This document shows, in pieces, positions 33,786-41,252 of a DNA stretch of 64,000 bases; the stretch's first letter is position 1, and each line of letters opens with the position of its first letter. Below the pieces are notes generated by a model. The model was given only the letters and a program-made list of their open reading frames with translations, did not search any database and was not told the origin of the DNA. The stretch comes from Tangfeifania diversioriginum (GTDB lineage: Bacteria; Bacteroidota; Bacteroidia; Bacteroidales; Prolixibacteraceae): NCBI GenBank assembly GCA_945873105.1, contig CAMCBW010000016.1, forward strand, positions 1-64,000, given 5' to 3'. A program made the position numbers and the translations under genes.

Positions 33786-33956
33786 ATGGAAAACACAATC
33801 TCAATTTCCAAATCATTTGGCATTTTAGATAAAGATGAATTGTGCTTAATACAAGGTGGCACAATTCAAGAATCTTATGATGCAGGTTATAAATTAGGTC
33901 AATACCTCAGACAACTATGGGATAGCTGGGGTGTTATAAAATGGATTTTTGCATAA
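33786..33956 (+). CDS. Double-glycine-leader peptide 2 (bacteriocin-like)
   Basis: 56 aa. Leader of 25 residues ending DKDELCLIQGG (hydrophobics at -4, -7 and -12 as usual for GG leaders). The 31-aa mature peptide starts TIQESYDAGYKLG, with GYKLG giving one GxxxG, and ends in a Trp-rich amphipathic tail (LWDSWGVIKWIFA). It starts 2 bp after the peptide 1 stop codon and is followed by a strong hairpin, so the two peptides form their own transcript. Reading frame, leader and position agree; activity is unproven. Confidence 0.8.
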   Translation: MENTISISKSFGILDKDELCLIQGGTIQESYDAGYKLGQYLRQLWDSWGVIKWIFA

Positions 33957-33960
33957 AATA

Positions 33961-34000
33961 AATGGCAGGTATTTCAATTTTGTAACCAATACCTGCCATT
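33961..34000 (+). terminator. Hairpin terminator after the two peptide genes
   Basis: A perfect 13-bp stem (AATGGCAGGTATT at 33961-33973 with AATACCTGCCATT at 33988-34000), 14-nt loop, followed by ATGCCTTTTTG. It starts 4 bp after the peptide 2 stop codon. Partial read-through would let the CPBP gene be expressed from the same promoter. Confidence 0.85.
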
Positions 34001-34080
34001 ATGCCTTTTTGTCAAATCACCTTGCAGAATTATGAGAAGGTACTATTCATCCTCCTATTTGACTATACTTTATTAAAAAC

Positions 34081-34731
34081 ATGATGACAGAATTCCTTAA
34101 TTTCCTAAAAAATCCAACTTGTAGTACAAAGTTCTATAAACCCAATTTTTACCACTTGCTGAATTTGTTCATTTTATACATATTTTCAGTGATCATGTTA
34201 GGCGTTTTCGCCTATATGATATCTCAAATTTTTGGCATTTCGCACAATAAGATTGATTTATCATTTTCAAAAAAAATATTAATCGGTTTTCTCTTAGCAC
34301 CAATTTATGAAGAGATTTTTTTTAGATCACTCTTGAAATTTAACAACCAAAATATATCACTTTTCATGCTAAATCTATCTGGATTTGTAGCTTGGGCAGT
34401 TATCAAAGAAAAACCTGAACTCCTAATTGTGACATCATTCATTCTTTTGACGACGATTTCACTAGTCATGGCATTAAAAAGAGAAATCATATCGAAGTGG
34501 ATTTCAGCAAACATTAAACCTCTCTTTTATCTCACTTCTCTCCTTTTTGGATTATTTCATGTTATTAATTTTTCGGGTAACTTTTGGCTAATACTTTTAT
34601 TTTCAGCAATTTTATGTAGTCCGCAGATAATTGCAGGTTTAATTCTTGGCTATATTCGATTGAAATATGGTCTGGTATATGCAATATTGTTCCATATGCT
34701 GATTAATTCCTCCATCTTAATTGTTCCTTGA
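34081..34731 (+). CDS. CPBP-family intramembrane metalloprotease (Abi), likely immunity or processing
   Basis: 216 aa, about six or seven transmembrane helices. The CPBP motifs are all present: EExxxR (Glu77, Glu78, Arg82) in APIYEEIFFRSLL, FxxxH (Phe156, His160) in FGLFHVINF, and HxxxN (His205, Asn209) in FHMLINS. CPBP proteases often accompany bacteriocins, where they act in self-immunity or peptide maturation. It lies 80 bp after the peptide-gene terminator and shares the island's low GC content. ATG 34084 is an alternative start. Confidence 0.88.
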   Translation: MMTEFLNFLKNPTCSTKFYKPNFYHLLNLFILYIFSVIMLGVFAYMISQIFGISHNKIDLSFSKKILIGFLLAPIYEEIFFRSLLKFNNQNISLFMLNLSGFVAWAVIKEKPELLIVTSFILLTTISLVMALKREIISKWISANIKPLFYLTSLLFGLFHVINFSGNFWLILLFSAILCSPQIIAGLILGYIRLKYGLVYAILFHMLINSSILIVP

Positions 34732-34818
34732 GTATCAAATGAATTGTCAACTGAATTTATCTCTAAATTGTGATTCCATTACGCCTTATCAATCCAATAA
34801 AACATTTAAGGCCTAACT

Positions 34819-34953
34819 ATGAAAGCAATCAATATTAACATTTTACGAAATAAAGCAAGAGTCCTTCTAATATGGACAACAGCTCTTCTGTTTGGGAAAT
34901 ATGTTTTGGGAAATTGGGACAAGATCAAAACTTTTGTAATCAATGCGATTTAA
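34819..34953 (+). CDS. Single-helix micro-protein A (possible immunity peptide)
   Basis: 44 aa: a basic N-terminus (KAININILRNKAR), one hydrophobic helix (about 15-31, VLLIWTTALLFGKYVLG), then NWDKIKTFVINAI. It resembles the next ORF in layout and in the C-terminal pattern WDxIxxFV/I. Small one-helix proteins beside bacteriocin genes are often immunity factors, but there is no direct evidence here. Being short, it could be chance; the resemblance to its neighbour is the main support. Confidence 0.5.
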   Translation: MKAININILRNKARVLLIWTTALLFGKYVLGNWDKIKTFVINAI

Positions 34954-34977
34954 AACCCTCTTTACACAGAAGATTAT

Positions 34978-35109
34978 ATGAAAAATTCAAATCGGGCAAA
35001 GGCAACTCGGAAAGAAATAATATCTTTCATTGCGGTATGCTCTATCTCATTTTACATTTTTTCAAAATGGGATGCAATAGAACGATTTATCTTTCAATTG
35101 TTTAAATAA
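34978..35109 (+). CDS. Single-helix micro-protein B, paralogue-like of A
   Basis: 43 aa: basic N-terminus (NRAKATRK), hydrophobic helix (about 14-29, IISFIAVCSISFYIFS), then KWDAIERFIFQLFK. It shares the pattern helix - WD - xI - xxF - V/I with micro-protein A, 24 bp upstream. An overlapping ORF in another frame (start at 34872) is less credible because it lacks these features. Likely the same transcript as A. Confidence 0.5.
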   Translation: MKNSNRAKATRKEIISFIAVCSISFYIFSKWDAIERFIFQLFK

Positions 35110-35144
35110 GGTATCTATTATCGATAATCCACCCACCTGCCTCC

Positions 35145-35235
35145 AGAACCCTTCAAAACTTTTCAAACAATTCAAACCCTTTAAACCCTTCAAACTTTTC
35201 AAACCCTTCAAACCTTTCAAACCTTTCAATCCCTT
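35145..35235. repeat. Tandem word repeat TTCAAACCC (about ten copies)
   Basis: Ten or so copies of TTCAAACCC / TTCAAACTTTT / TTCAAACCTT with a period of about 10 bp, ending at the stop codon of the DciA-like gene. It separates the AT-rich peptide island from the housekeeping genes. Confidence 0.85.
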
Positions 35236-35238
35236 CGT

Positions 35239-35529
35239 TCATTTCAGCACAATTGCCTTCACAATGGTTCGTCCGGCATGGTCGTTCATGGCCCTTATAA
35301 TATCGTTGCGCATCATGAAGAGCTCGTTGCGGACAATGGAGGAGCTAAGGCTGACATACAACGTTTCATTCTTGATAAAGATGGAGGTGGTGGCTCGTGC
35401 AATCGGTTTCCCAATGATAAATTCCCAGGAGGTGATGGCATCCACTTCCGCCAGCTTCCTGTCAAATTTCGACTCTTTCAGAAAGGTTTTTATGGCACTT
35501 CCCAAAGAATGGATCTCACTTCGTCTCAT
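35239..35529 (-). CDS. DUF721 / DciA-like protein
   Basis: 96 aa. Pattern IxxLxxAIKTFLKES...KLAEVDAITSWEFIIGKPIARATTSIFIKNETLYVSLSSS..RNEL matches DUF721, the family of the replicative-helicase loader DciA. Its start overlaps the recF stop by 4 bp, so both are translated together. RecF plus DUF721 is a known neighbourhood in Bacteroidota and fits a role in replication or repair. Confidence 0.88.
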   Translation of the reverse strand: MRRSEIHSLGSAIKTFLKESKFDRKLAEVDAITSWEFIIGKPIARATTSIFIKNETLYVSLSSSIVRNELFMMRNDIIRAMNDHAGRTIVKAIVLK

Positions 35530-36644
35530 ACCCTCTTTTCAATTAATTGCACCATCCCACTTTCCACTTTGAAGATCCGGAAATCCTCCCCACCGGCCTC
35601 CCGCAATATTCCATCCAGGTGTTCACGGTTGGTATCCGTGATGAAAATCTGTCCGAAGTGATCGTCCGAAACCAGCTTTACAATCTCCTCTACCCTTTCA
35701 CTGTCTAGCTTGTCAAAGATATCATCCAATAAGAGAATGGGTTTGATACTGTTCAGCGAACAGATAAAGTCAAATTGAGCAAATTTAAGGGCAATCAGGT
35801 AGGTCTTGTTTTGACCTTGGGAACCAAGCCGCTTGATGGGATAACCGTCCAACTTCAATTCCAGGTCATCCTTGTGAATGCCTGCTGTCGAAAATTGCAG
35901 GAGACGATCCCGAGAAAATGACTCCTTGAGCAACTGGTCAAAAGCCTGGTTGTTCAACTGGGAGCCGTATTCAAGGGAGACTCTCTCATTCCCGCCGGAT
36001 ATCAGGCTGTAATATTTCTGAAATACCGGGAGCAACTCTTCCAGAAACTGTCTCCTCTTGTGATGAATCTTCTCCCCCAACTGGATCATCTGCTCATCCC
36101 AAATGGCGAAGATGTCCGGATCAACACTGGACTGACCGGCACAACTCTTCAGCAAGTTGTTTCGCTGTTGCACCACCCTGTTGTAGCGAACCAGCCAATC
36201 CAGATAACTCCTGTCGTATTGCGAAATGACACTGTCCATGAATCGGCGCCGCTCCTCGCTCCCTCCCTGGATCAGCACCGAATCGGCAGGCGAGATCATC
36301 ACCAATGGCAGCAATCCGATATGGTCAGAAAACCGCTCATACTCCTTCTTGTTCCGCCTGATTTTCTTCTTCTGACCGTTCTTAAAGCCACAGTGAATCT
36401 CCTCAACACCCTCCCTGAGCTCATATTTTCCCTGCAAGGCAAAGTAATCCATGGTATGCCGGACATTCTGAGAATCCGGAATATTAAAATAGCTCTTGCA
36501 GAAGGACAAATAATAGATGGCATCCAGCAAGTTGGTCTTTCCAACGCCATTGTTGCCAATGAAACAATTTACCTTTCTGGAGAAACCCAGGGTGGCCTCA
36601 CCAAAATTTTTATAATTCAAGACAGAAAGCTCCCTGATGTACAT
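35526..36644 (-). CDS. recF: DNA replication and repair protein RecF
   Basis: 372 aa. Walker A GNNGVGKT (30-37) followed by NLLDAIYYLSFCKSY; the ABC-type signature region QGQNKTYLIALK and Walker B ILLLDDIFDKLD lie in the C-terminal third. RecF loads RecA at gaps. It is first in a two-gene operon with the DUF721 gene, divergent from the TPR gene. Confidence 0.97.
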   Translation of the reverse strand: MYIRELSVLNYKNFGEATLGFSRKVNCFIGNNGVGKTNLLDAIYYLSFCKSYFNIPDSQNVRHTMDYFALQGKYELREGVEEIHCGFKNGQKKKIRRNKKEYERFSDHIGLLPLVMISPADSVLIQGGSEERRRFMDSVISQYDRSYLDWLVRYNRVVQQRNNLLKSCAGQSSVDPDIFAIWDEQMIQLGEKIHHKRRQFLEELLPVFQKYYSLISGGNERVSLEYGSQLNNQAFDQLLKESFSRDRLLQFSTAGIHKDDLELKLDGYPIKRLGSQGQNKTYLIALKFAQFDFICSLNSIKPILLLDDIFDKLDSERVEEIVKLVSDDHFGQIFITDTNREHLDGILREAGGEDFRIFKVESGMVQLIEKRV

Positions 36645-36786
36645 AGATCCAATTTTTCGACCTACAAATCTAAACTTTTTAGAGATGCTTTCTCCCGATG
36701 GGGAACCGTTGTTTCAAACAAAAAAAGGATTCAACATGGTATTTCTACTTAAAACCACAAAAACCTGCCGGATATTTTTCAATTTG

Positions 36787-36818
36787 TTGCGATCGTTTGT
36801 TAAAAACGATTATTTTTG
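36787..36818 (+). promoter_or_regulatory. Promoter with a palindrome in its spacer
   Basis: TTG at 36787-36789 and TATTTTTG (TAnnTTTG) at 36811-36818 fit the Bacteroidota -33/-7 arrangement and lie about 45 bp before ATG 36864. The spacer holds the perfect inverted repeat ATCGTTT (36792-36798) / AAACGAT (36804-36810) with a 5-nt centre, a possible repressor operator. Confidence 0.55.
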
Positions 36819-36863
36819 CACACGCATACAAAAAAGCATCCATTTAAGAGTAATCTATACGTT

Positions 36864-37550
36864 ATGAGCAAAGAGAAAAAGGTCCAGGCCAATGAAAATC
36901 TGAAAGAAGTTGAACACGCACTAACAACTGCTGAAATGTTCTTTGAAAAGAACGCAAAGATTATCTCAATCGTCTTTGGTGCTGCTGTATTGGTCGCCTT
37001 GTTGATGCTCGCTACCCATCGTTTTTACACCATACCACACGAAAACAAAGCAAAGGAGCAAATCTTTGCTGCAGAACAATATTTTGAGAAGGATTCATTT
37101 AACCTTGCTTTGAACGGTGACGGTAATTACCCTGGGGTTCTGGACATTATCGATGGTTATGGCCGCACTCCTGCCGGAAACCTTGCCAGGTATTATGCCG
37201 GTATCTCCTTCCTCCATCTTGGTAAATACAACGATGCCATTAGCTACCTGGAAGATTTCAAGTCGGACGACCTCTTGCTGAAGCCAGTTGCAACTGGTGC
37301 CATCGGGGATGCCTATGCAGAACTTGGCAACAAGGAGAAAGCAGCAAAATTTTATGCCGAAGCAGCAGCCCTGAAAGCCAATAACTTCACAACCCCGATC
37401 TATTTGTTGAAGGAGGGAAGAATGTATGAAATGATGGGGAACAAAGAAAAAGCCCTAACAGTCTATCAGTCCATCAAAGACAAATATGGCGACAGCAACG
37501 AAGGCCGTCTGGTTGAAAAATACATCGCACGCATCGAAGCCACCAAATAA
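36864..37550 (+). CDS. Membrane-anchored TPR protein
   Basis: 228 aa from ATG 36864 (MSKEKK...), chosen because it lies just after the promoter elements; the in-frame TTG upstream is not credible. A transmembrane helix (about 32-50) is followed by tetratricopeptide-like repeats (about 80-225: LARYYAGISFLHLGKYNDAISYLEDF, AIGDAYAELGNKEKAAKFYAEAA, MYEMMGNKEKALTVYQSI). Similar to YfgM-type chaperone-associated proteins with periplasmic TPRs. Function not determined. Confidence 0.88.
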   Translation: MSKEKKVQANENLKEVEHALTTAEMFFEKNAKIISIVFGAAVLVALLMLATHRFYTIPHENKAKEQIFAAEQYFEKDSFNLALNGDGNYPGVLDIIDGYGRTPAGNLARYYAGISFLHLGKYNDAISYLEDFKSDDLLLKPVATGAIGDAYAELGNKEKAAKFYAEAAALKANNFTTPIYLLKEGRMYEMMGNKEKALTVYQSIKDKYGDSNEGRLVEKYIARIEATK

Positions 37551-37568
37551 AAAAATATTTTACGACTG

Positions 37569-37599
37569 AAAAGCCTTGCCATACCGGTGAGGCTTTTTT
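37569..37599 (+). terminator. Terminator of the TPR gene
   Basis: Stem AAAAGCCT (37569-37576) with AGGCTTTT (37590-37597), followed by TT; 18 bp after the stop codon. A TAATTTTG just downstream may belong to the promoter of the next gene. Confidence 0.88.
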
Positions 37600-37647
37600 G
37601 TTGTAATTTTGTTTGGATTCTTCCCAACAATCTAAATAATTTCGGCC

Positions 37648-38199
37648 ATGAACACTTCAATTTTGATTCACCTGGCTACAGGTTTCGAGGAAACCGAAGC
37701 CATAACCATTGTAGATGTGCTGAGACGCGCCAACCTAGTTGCCATAACTGTCTCGGTAACCGGATCCCTGAATGTCACCGGTGCACACAACATCACCATC
37801 CTGGCTGACCAACTGTACGACGAAGCGGATTACTCCCATGCCGGCATGATTCTACTACCGGGAGGTATGCCGGGCACCACCAACCTATCGAACCACAGCG
37901 GCCTAATCAGACAACTGAAGCGGTTCAACGAAGAACAAAAGTACATTGCGGCCATTTGCGCTGCCCCGATGATTTTGGGATCACTTGACTTCCTGATCGG
38001 GAAAAAAGCAGTCTGCTACCCTGGATTCGAATCCAAACTGAACGGTGCCACGGTACTGTACACACCCTTTGCAGTGGATGGTCACCTGATAACGGGAAGG
38101 GGGGTCGGTACAGCGCTCGATTTTTCGCTGGAAATTGTACGGCTGTTAAAAGGGGAAAAAGTTGCCACCGACCTTAGGACTTCACTGGTAATTCCTTGA
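37648..38199 (+). CDS. DJ-1/PfpI-family protein
   Basis: 183 aa. Starts with LATGFEETEAITIVDVLRRANLVAITVSV and carries the nucleophile-elbow Cys in AAICAAPMILG (about 111-115), with the conserved Glu in FEETE. DJ-1/YajL-like proteins act as glyoxalase or deglycase-type stress proteins. Single gene with its own promoter-like TAATTTTG. Confidence 0.93.
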   Translation: MNTSILIHLATGFEETEAITIVDVLRRANLVAITVSVTGSLNVTGAHNITILADQLYDEADYSHAGMILLPGGMPGTTNLSNHSGLIRQLKRFNEEQKYIAAICAAPMILGSLDFLIGKKAVCYPGFESKLNGATVLYTPFAVDGHLITGRGVGTALDFSLEIVRLLKGEKVATDLRTSLVIP

Positions 38200-38295
38200 T
38201 TGTGAGTGCAAATAAGGCTAGTTAAGCGATAAGGAGCTGTCAATCCCTTTCTCTCAATCCATACCCGGATAATCTTCCAGGGCGCAACCTTTGCT

Positions 38296-38386
38296 TCAAT
38301 TTTCACATTTCCACATTTTCCAATTTTCCAATTTTCACATTACCACTTTACCAAAATTTCAAATCTTCAAATTTCCACACTATCAC
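38296..38386. repeat. Word repeat TTTTCACATTTCCACATTTT
   Basis: Tandem copies of CAATTTTCACATTTCCA-like words and a derived AATTTCAAATCTTCAAATTTCC stretch. It is the reverse complement of the family at 28672-28750 and 33238-33281. It lies between the PfpI gene and the DUF6132 gene. Confidence 0.8.
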
Positions 38387-38425
38387 CTACTGCCCAAAAT
38401 TTTCTTTTCTTTGCAAAAAAAAACG

Positions 38426-38638
38426 ATGATTGATTGGTTAAAAAAGAGAAGCGTAAGTGTGGTATTTCTTTTCCTGGGAGGCTTGGGCGGTTTTCTTTAC
38501 TGGAAGTTTATTGGCTGTAGCTCCGGGACCTGCCCCATCACCTCCAAATGGCATGCCAGTATTTTGTACGGAATGATTATGGGATGGCTCATAGGCGACT
38601 TAATTGCCTCATTTACGAATAGAAAGACGAAAGAATAA
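38426..38638 (+). CDS. DUF6132-family small membrane protein
   Basis: 70 aa from ATG 38426 (MIDWLKKRS); the longer ORF upstream is only translated repeat. Two hydrophobic segments (about 9-26 and 43-60) flank the signature IGCSSGTCPITSKWHASILYG, typical of DUF6132 proteins. Function unknown; the two Cys might bind a metal or form a disulfide. Its stop is directly adjacent to the stop of convergent tilS (no gap). Confidence 0.85.
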   Translation: MIDWLKKRSVSVVFLFLGGLGGFLYWKFIGCSSGTCPITSKWHASILYGMIMGWLIGDLIASFTNRKTKE

Positions 38639-39964
38639 TCAATCCACCGTCACAATCAACAGGTTCTTTGTTTCAGCTGTGACTTTGTACCGCTCATCGA
38701 GTCTATTCCCAATGATCCATACGACCTCTTCCCCATTGGTGAGTAACCAGGTTCTCTCCTTTTCCGGAAGGCTGAATTTTTCATCCACAAAAAAGTTGCT
38801 TAACTTTTTCATCCCCTTCATGCCCAGTGGCTGGAAATAGTCGCCAACCTGCCACCTGCGGAGGATCAAGGGATATTGAAGCCTGTCAGAATCGATGCAT
38901 GCCATGTTTTGGGCGGTTGTCAGCTTGAAATCTGCGCTTCGCCCAACAGACTGAAAGGTCAGTTTAATCGGCAAATCAATACTTTCACACCCCTGCTCCA
39001 GGTAATATCTTTGGGCTGAAAACTCCTGAATCCGTTCAATCAGAATTTTATCCCGATCCAGTACCGCCCGGTGTGTTGATGAAAAAAACTGCTTGCCTGG
39101 CTGTCCTTCCAAGGCATGTATCATCTCCTGGACTACCGTTCCATTGAACTGAAAAGGTTTGAGAAATTCGAATAAAAAGGTCGACATCGGCTGTAATAGG
39201 CTCAGTGAAGCCAGGGAGATCTCCGCTTCGCCATCAGCATTGTACCGCATCGCCAAAGCTCTTGCTTGATCGATGGATTGCGAATATATCGTGGATGTAT
39301 CTTTCAGGTAGGAAATTGTTTCCACCATTCGATCCCGGAAGGCGGGATTTAACTCCTCCATTTGTGGAATGACCAAATGCCTGATTTTGTTTCGCTGGAA
39401 ATCAGTCACTGAATTGGAACTATCCTCCCTGTAACTCAAATTCTTGTGGGCAGCATAGGCCACAATCTCCAGTCTGGAGGCAAATAACAATGGCCTTACA
39501 ACCCGCCCGTTCACAACATTCATACCGGTAAGGCCTGCTATGCCGGTACCCCTGGCAAGGTTGAGAAAGAATGTTTCGACCTGATCATCCCGGTGATGGG
39601 CTACCACCACCCAATCAAAATTTTGAGTTTCCCTGACCTCTTCAAACCACGCATAACGCAAATCCCTGGCTGCCATCTCGATGGAAATACCTCGTAGTCC
39701 AGCTATTTCACTTGTATTGAAAGAGTGGGAGAAAAAGGGAACCCCATAACGGCTGGCAAGTGACTTTACAAAAACCTCATCCAGATCAGATTCTACTCCC
39801 CGAAGATGGAAATTGCAGTGGGCTACTGCGAAGGAAAAACCAGTGGAAGAGAGCAGGTCCAGCAATACGACAGAATCAATGCCACCACTAACACCCACCA
39901 GGAGGGTTTGGTTGGACCCGAAAGTGTCAATCGATCCGAAAGATTTTACCAATCTGTCCAGCAT
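38639..39964 (-). CDS. tilS: tRNA(Ile)-lysidine synthase
   Basis: 441 aa. PP-loop SGGIDS at 26-31, then HCNFHLRGVESDLDE and HHRDDQVETFFLNLARGTGIAGLTGM, the TilS core; the C-terminal TilS domain (LRRWQVGDYFQPLGMKGMKKLSNFFVDEK) is complete. It adds lysine to C34 of tRNA-Ile(CAU). Located 27 bp downstream of pepT on the same strand. Confidence 0.97.
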   Translation of the reverse strand: MLDRLVKSFGSIDTFGSNQTLLVGVSGGIDSVVLLDLLSSTGFSFAVAHCNFHLRGVESDLDEVFVKSLASRYGVPFFSHSFNTSEIAGLRGISIEMAARDLRYAWFEEVRETQNFDWVVVAHHRDDQVETFFLNLARGTGIAGLTGMNVVNGRVVRPLLFASRLEIVAYAAHKNLSYREDSSNSVTDFQRNKIRHLVIPQMEELNPAFRDRMVETISYLKDTSTIYSQSIDQARALAMRYNADGEAEISLASLSLLQPMSTFLFEFLKPFQFNGTVVQEMIHALEGQPGKQFFSSTHRAVLDRDKILIERIQEFSAQRYYLEQGCESIDLPIKLTFQSVGRSADFKLTTAQNMACIDSDRLQYPLILRRWQVGDYFQPLGMKGMKKLSNFFVDEKFSLPEKERTWLLTNGEEVVWIIGNRLDERYKVTAETKNLLIVTVD

Positions 39965-39991
39965 CCGTTCAGCTTTTTTGTAAAATAATAC

Positions 39992-41224
39992 TCAAAGTGT
40001 GGCGACCCTGCCTGCAATCTCTACAATTACCCGGCATGCGCTTTCCATCGATTTGGTAGGAATGTATTCATAAACACCATGGAAATTGTGTCCGCCTCCG
40101 AAAATATTGGGACAGGGCAACCCCATGTAGGATAGCCTGGAGCCATCCGTTCCTCCCCTTACAGGAATGATCAGGGGTTCAACGTTGCAGGAGATCATCG
40201 ATTGCTTCGCCAGTTCAACAATAAAAAAATGATCATCAATCTTCTCTTTCATGTTGAAATATTGATCCTTGATGGAAATCTCTACAACCTGCTCTCCGTA
40301 TTGGAGATTTAATGCATCCACCTGGCTGCTCAGCCAGGCTTTTCTTTGTTCAAACTTTTCCTTGTCAAAATCACGGATGATAAACTCTATCTCCGTCTCA
40401 TCCACACGACCAGTAAATCTAACCAGGTGAAAGAATCCTTCGTACCCGGAAGTCTGCTCAGGGACCTCTTGTACCGGCAGAGACTCAACAAACCGATTGG
40501 CCATGAGGATGGAATTTCTCATCTTTTTATAAGCCGAACCAGGATGCACATTCACGCCATGAAAGACAATATGGGCGGAAGCAGCATTAAAATTCTCGTA
40601 TTGCAACTCCCCCAGCTCACCACCATCAATGGTATAGGCAAAATCAGCACCAAAAGTGGGCAGATGAAAGTGATCTGCTCCATGTCCAATCTCCTCATCC
40701 GGCGTAAACGCAACCCGAATCTTACCATGCGGGATCTCTGGATGAGCCACCAAATATTCCATGGCTGTAACGATCTCGGCCACACCTGCCTTATCATCCG
40801 CACCCAAAAGCGTGGTGCCATCCGTGAAGATGATTCGCTGACCTTTGTAGTTCAATATCTCCGGAAACCGCTTGACAGAGAAAACAACATTTTTTTCCTG
40901 GTTCAAGGTCAAATCCTTGCCGTCAAAAGCATCCACCAGGCGGGGACGCACATTCCTGCCCGAACAATCCGGACTGGTATCCATGTGCGCAATAAATCCA
41001 ACCACCGGAACAGTGCGTGCAATGTTGGCGGGCAATGTAGCCATGACATAACCGTTCCAATCGACCAAAACTTCAGTCAGGCCAATGCGGACCAGCTCCT
41101 CCGCCAAGGCTTTCCCAAACTTGAGCTGACCTTCAGTACTGGGGAAACTGGTGCTGTCAGGGTCAGACTGTGTATGAAACCCAACGTACCGCAGAAACCT
41201 GTCTACTACAATTTTTTCCATCAT
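39992..41224 (-). CDS. pepT: Peptidase T (tripeptide aminopeptidase)
   Basis: 410 aa from ATG 41224 (MMEKIVVDRFLRY); the longer ORF would overlap proS. M20-family di-zinc enzyme: GFIAHMDTSPD (His/Asp ligands), TLLGADDKAG, FTPDEEIGHGADHF (catalytic Glu), and the HPGSAYKKMRNS dimerisation region. It removes N-terminal residues from tripeptides. It is 28 bp downstream of proS, so proS-pepT-tilS form a probable operon. Confidence 0.96.
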   Translation of the reverse strand: MMEKIVVDRFLRYVGFHTQSDPDSTSFPSTEGQLKFGKALAEELVRIGLTEVLVDWNGYVMATLPANIARTVPVVGFIAHMDTSPDCSGRNVRPRLVDAFDGKDLTLNQEKNVVFSVKRFPEILNYKGQRIIFTDGTTLLGADDKAGVAEIVTAMEYLVAHPEIPHGKIRVAFTPDEEIGHGADHFHLPTFGADFAYTIDGGELGELQYENFNAASAHIVFHGVNVHPGSAYKKMRNSILMANRFVESLPVQEVPEQTSGYEGFFHLVRFTGRVDETEIEFIIRDFDKEKFEQRKAWLSSQVDALNLQYGEQVVEISIKDQYFNMKEKIDDHFFIVELAKQSMISCNVEPLIIPVRGGTDGSRLSYMGLPCPNIFGGGHNFHGVYEYIPTKSMESACRVIVEIAGRVATL

Positions 41225-41252
41225 GTTGACCGCTGTAAACAGCATTGGTAGA

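Noticed and set aside
34872-35105. 77-codon ORF overlapping both micro-protein genes in another frame
   Set aside because: No hydrophobic helix pattern or homologous neighbour; the two-ORF reading gives two similar proteins, which is far better supported.
38028-38045. GATTCGAATC motif resembling a tRNA T-arm
   Set aside because: It is inside the intact PfpI-family gene and no acceptor or anticodon stem can be formed around it. No tRNA was found in the window.
40346-41251. Plus-strand ORF of 301 codons
   Set aside because: Antisense shadow of pepT, no recognisable motif, no promoter or start signal.
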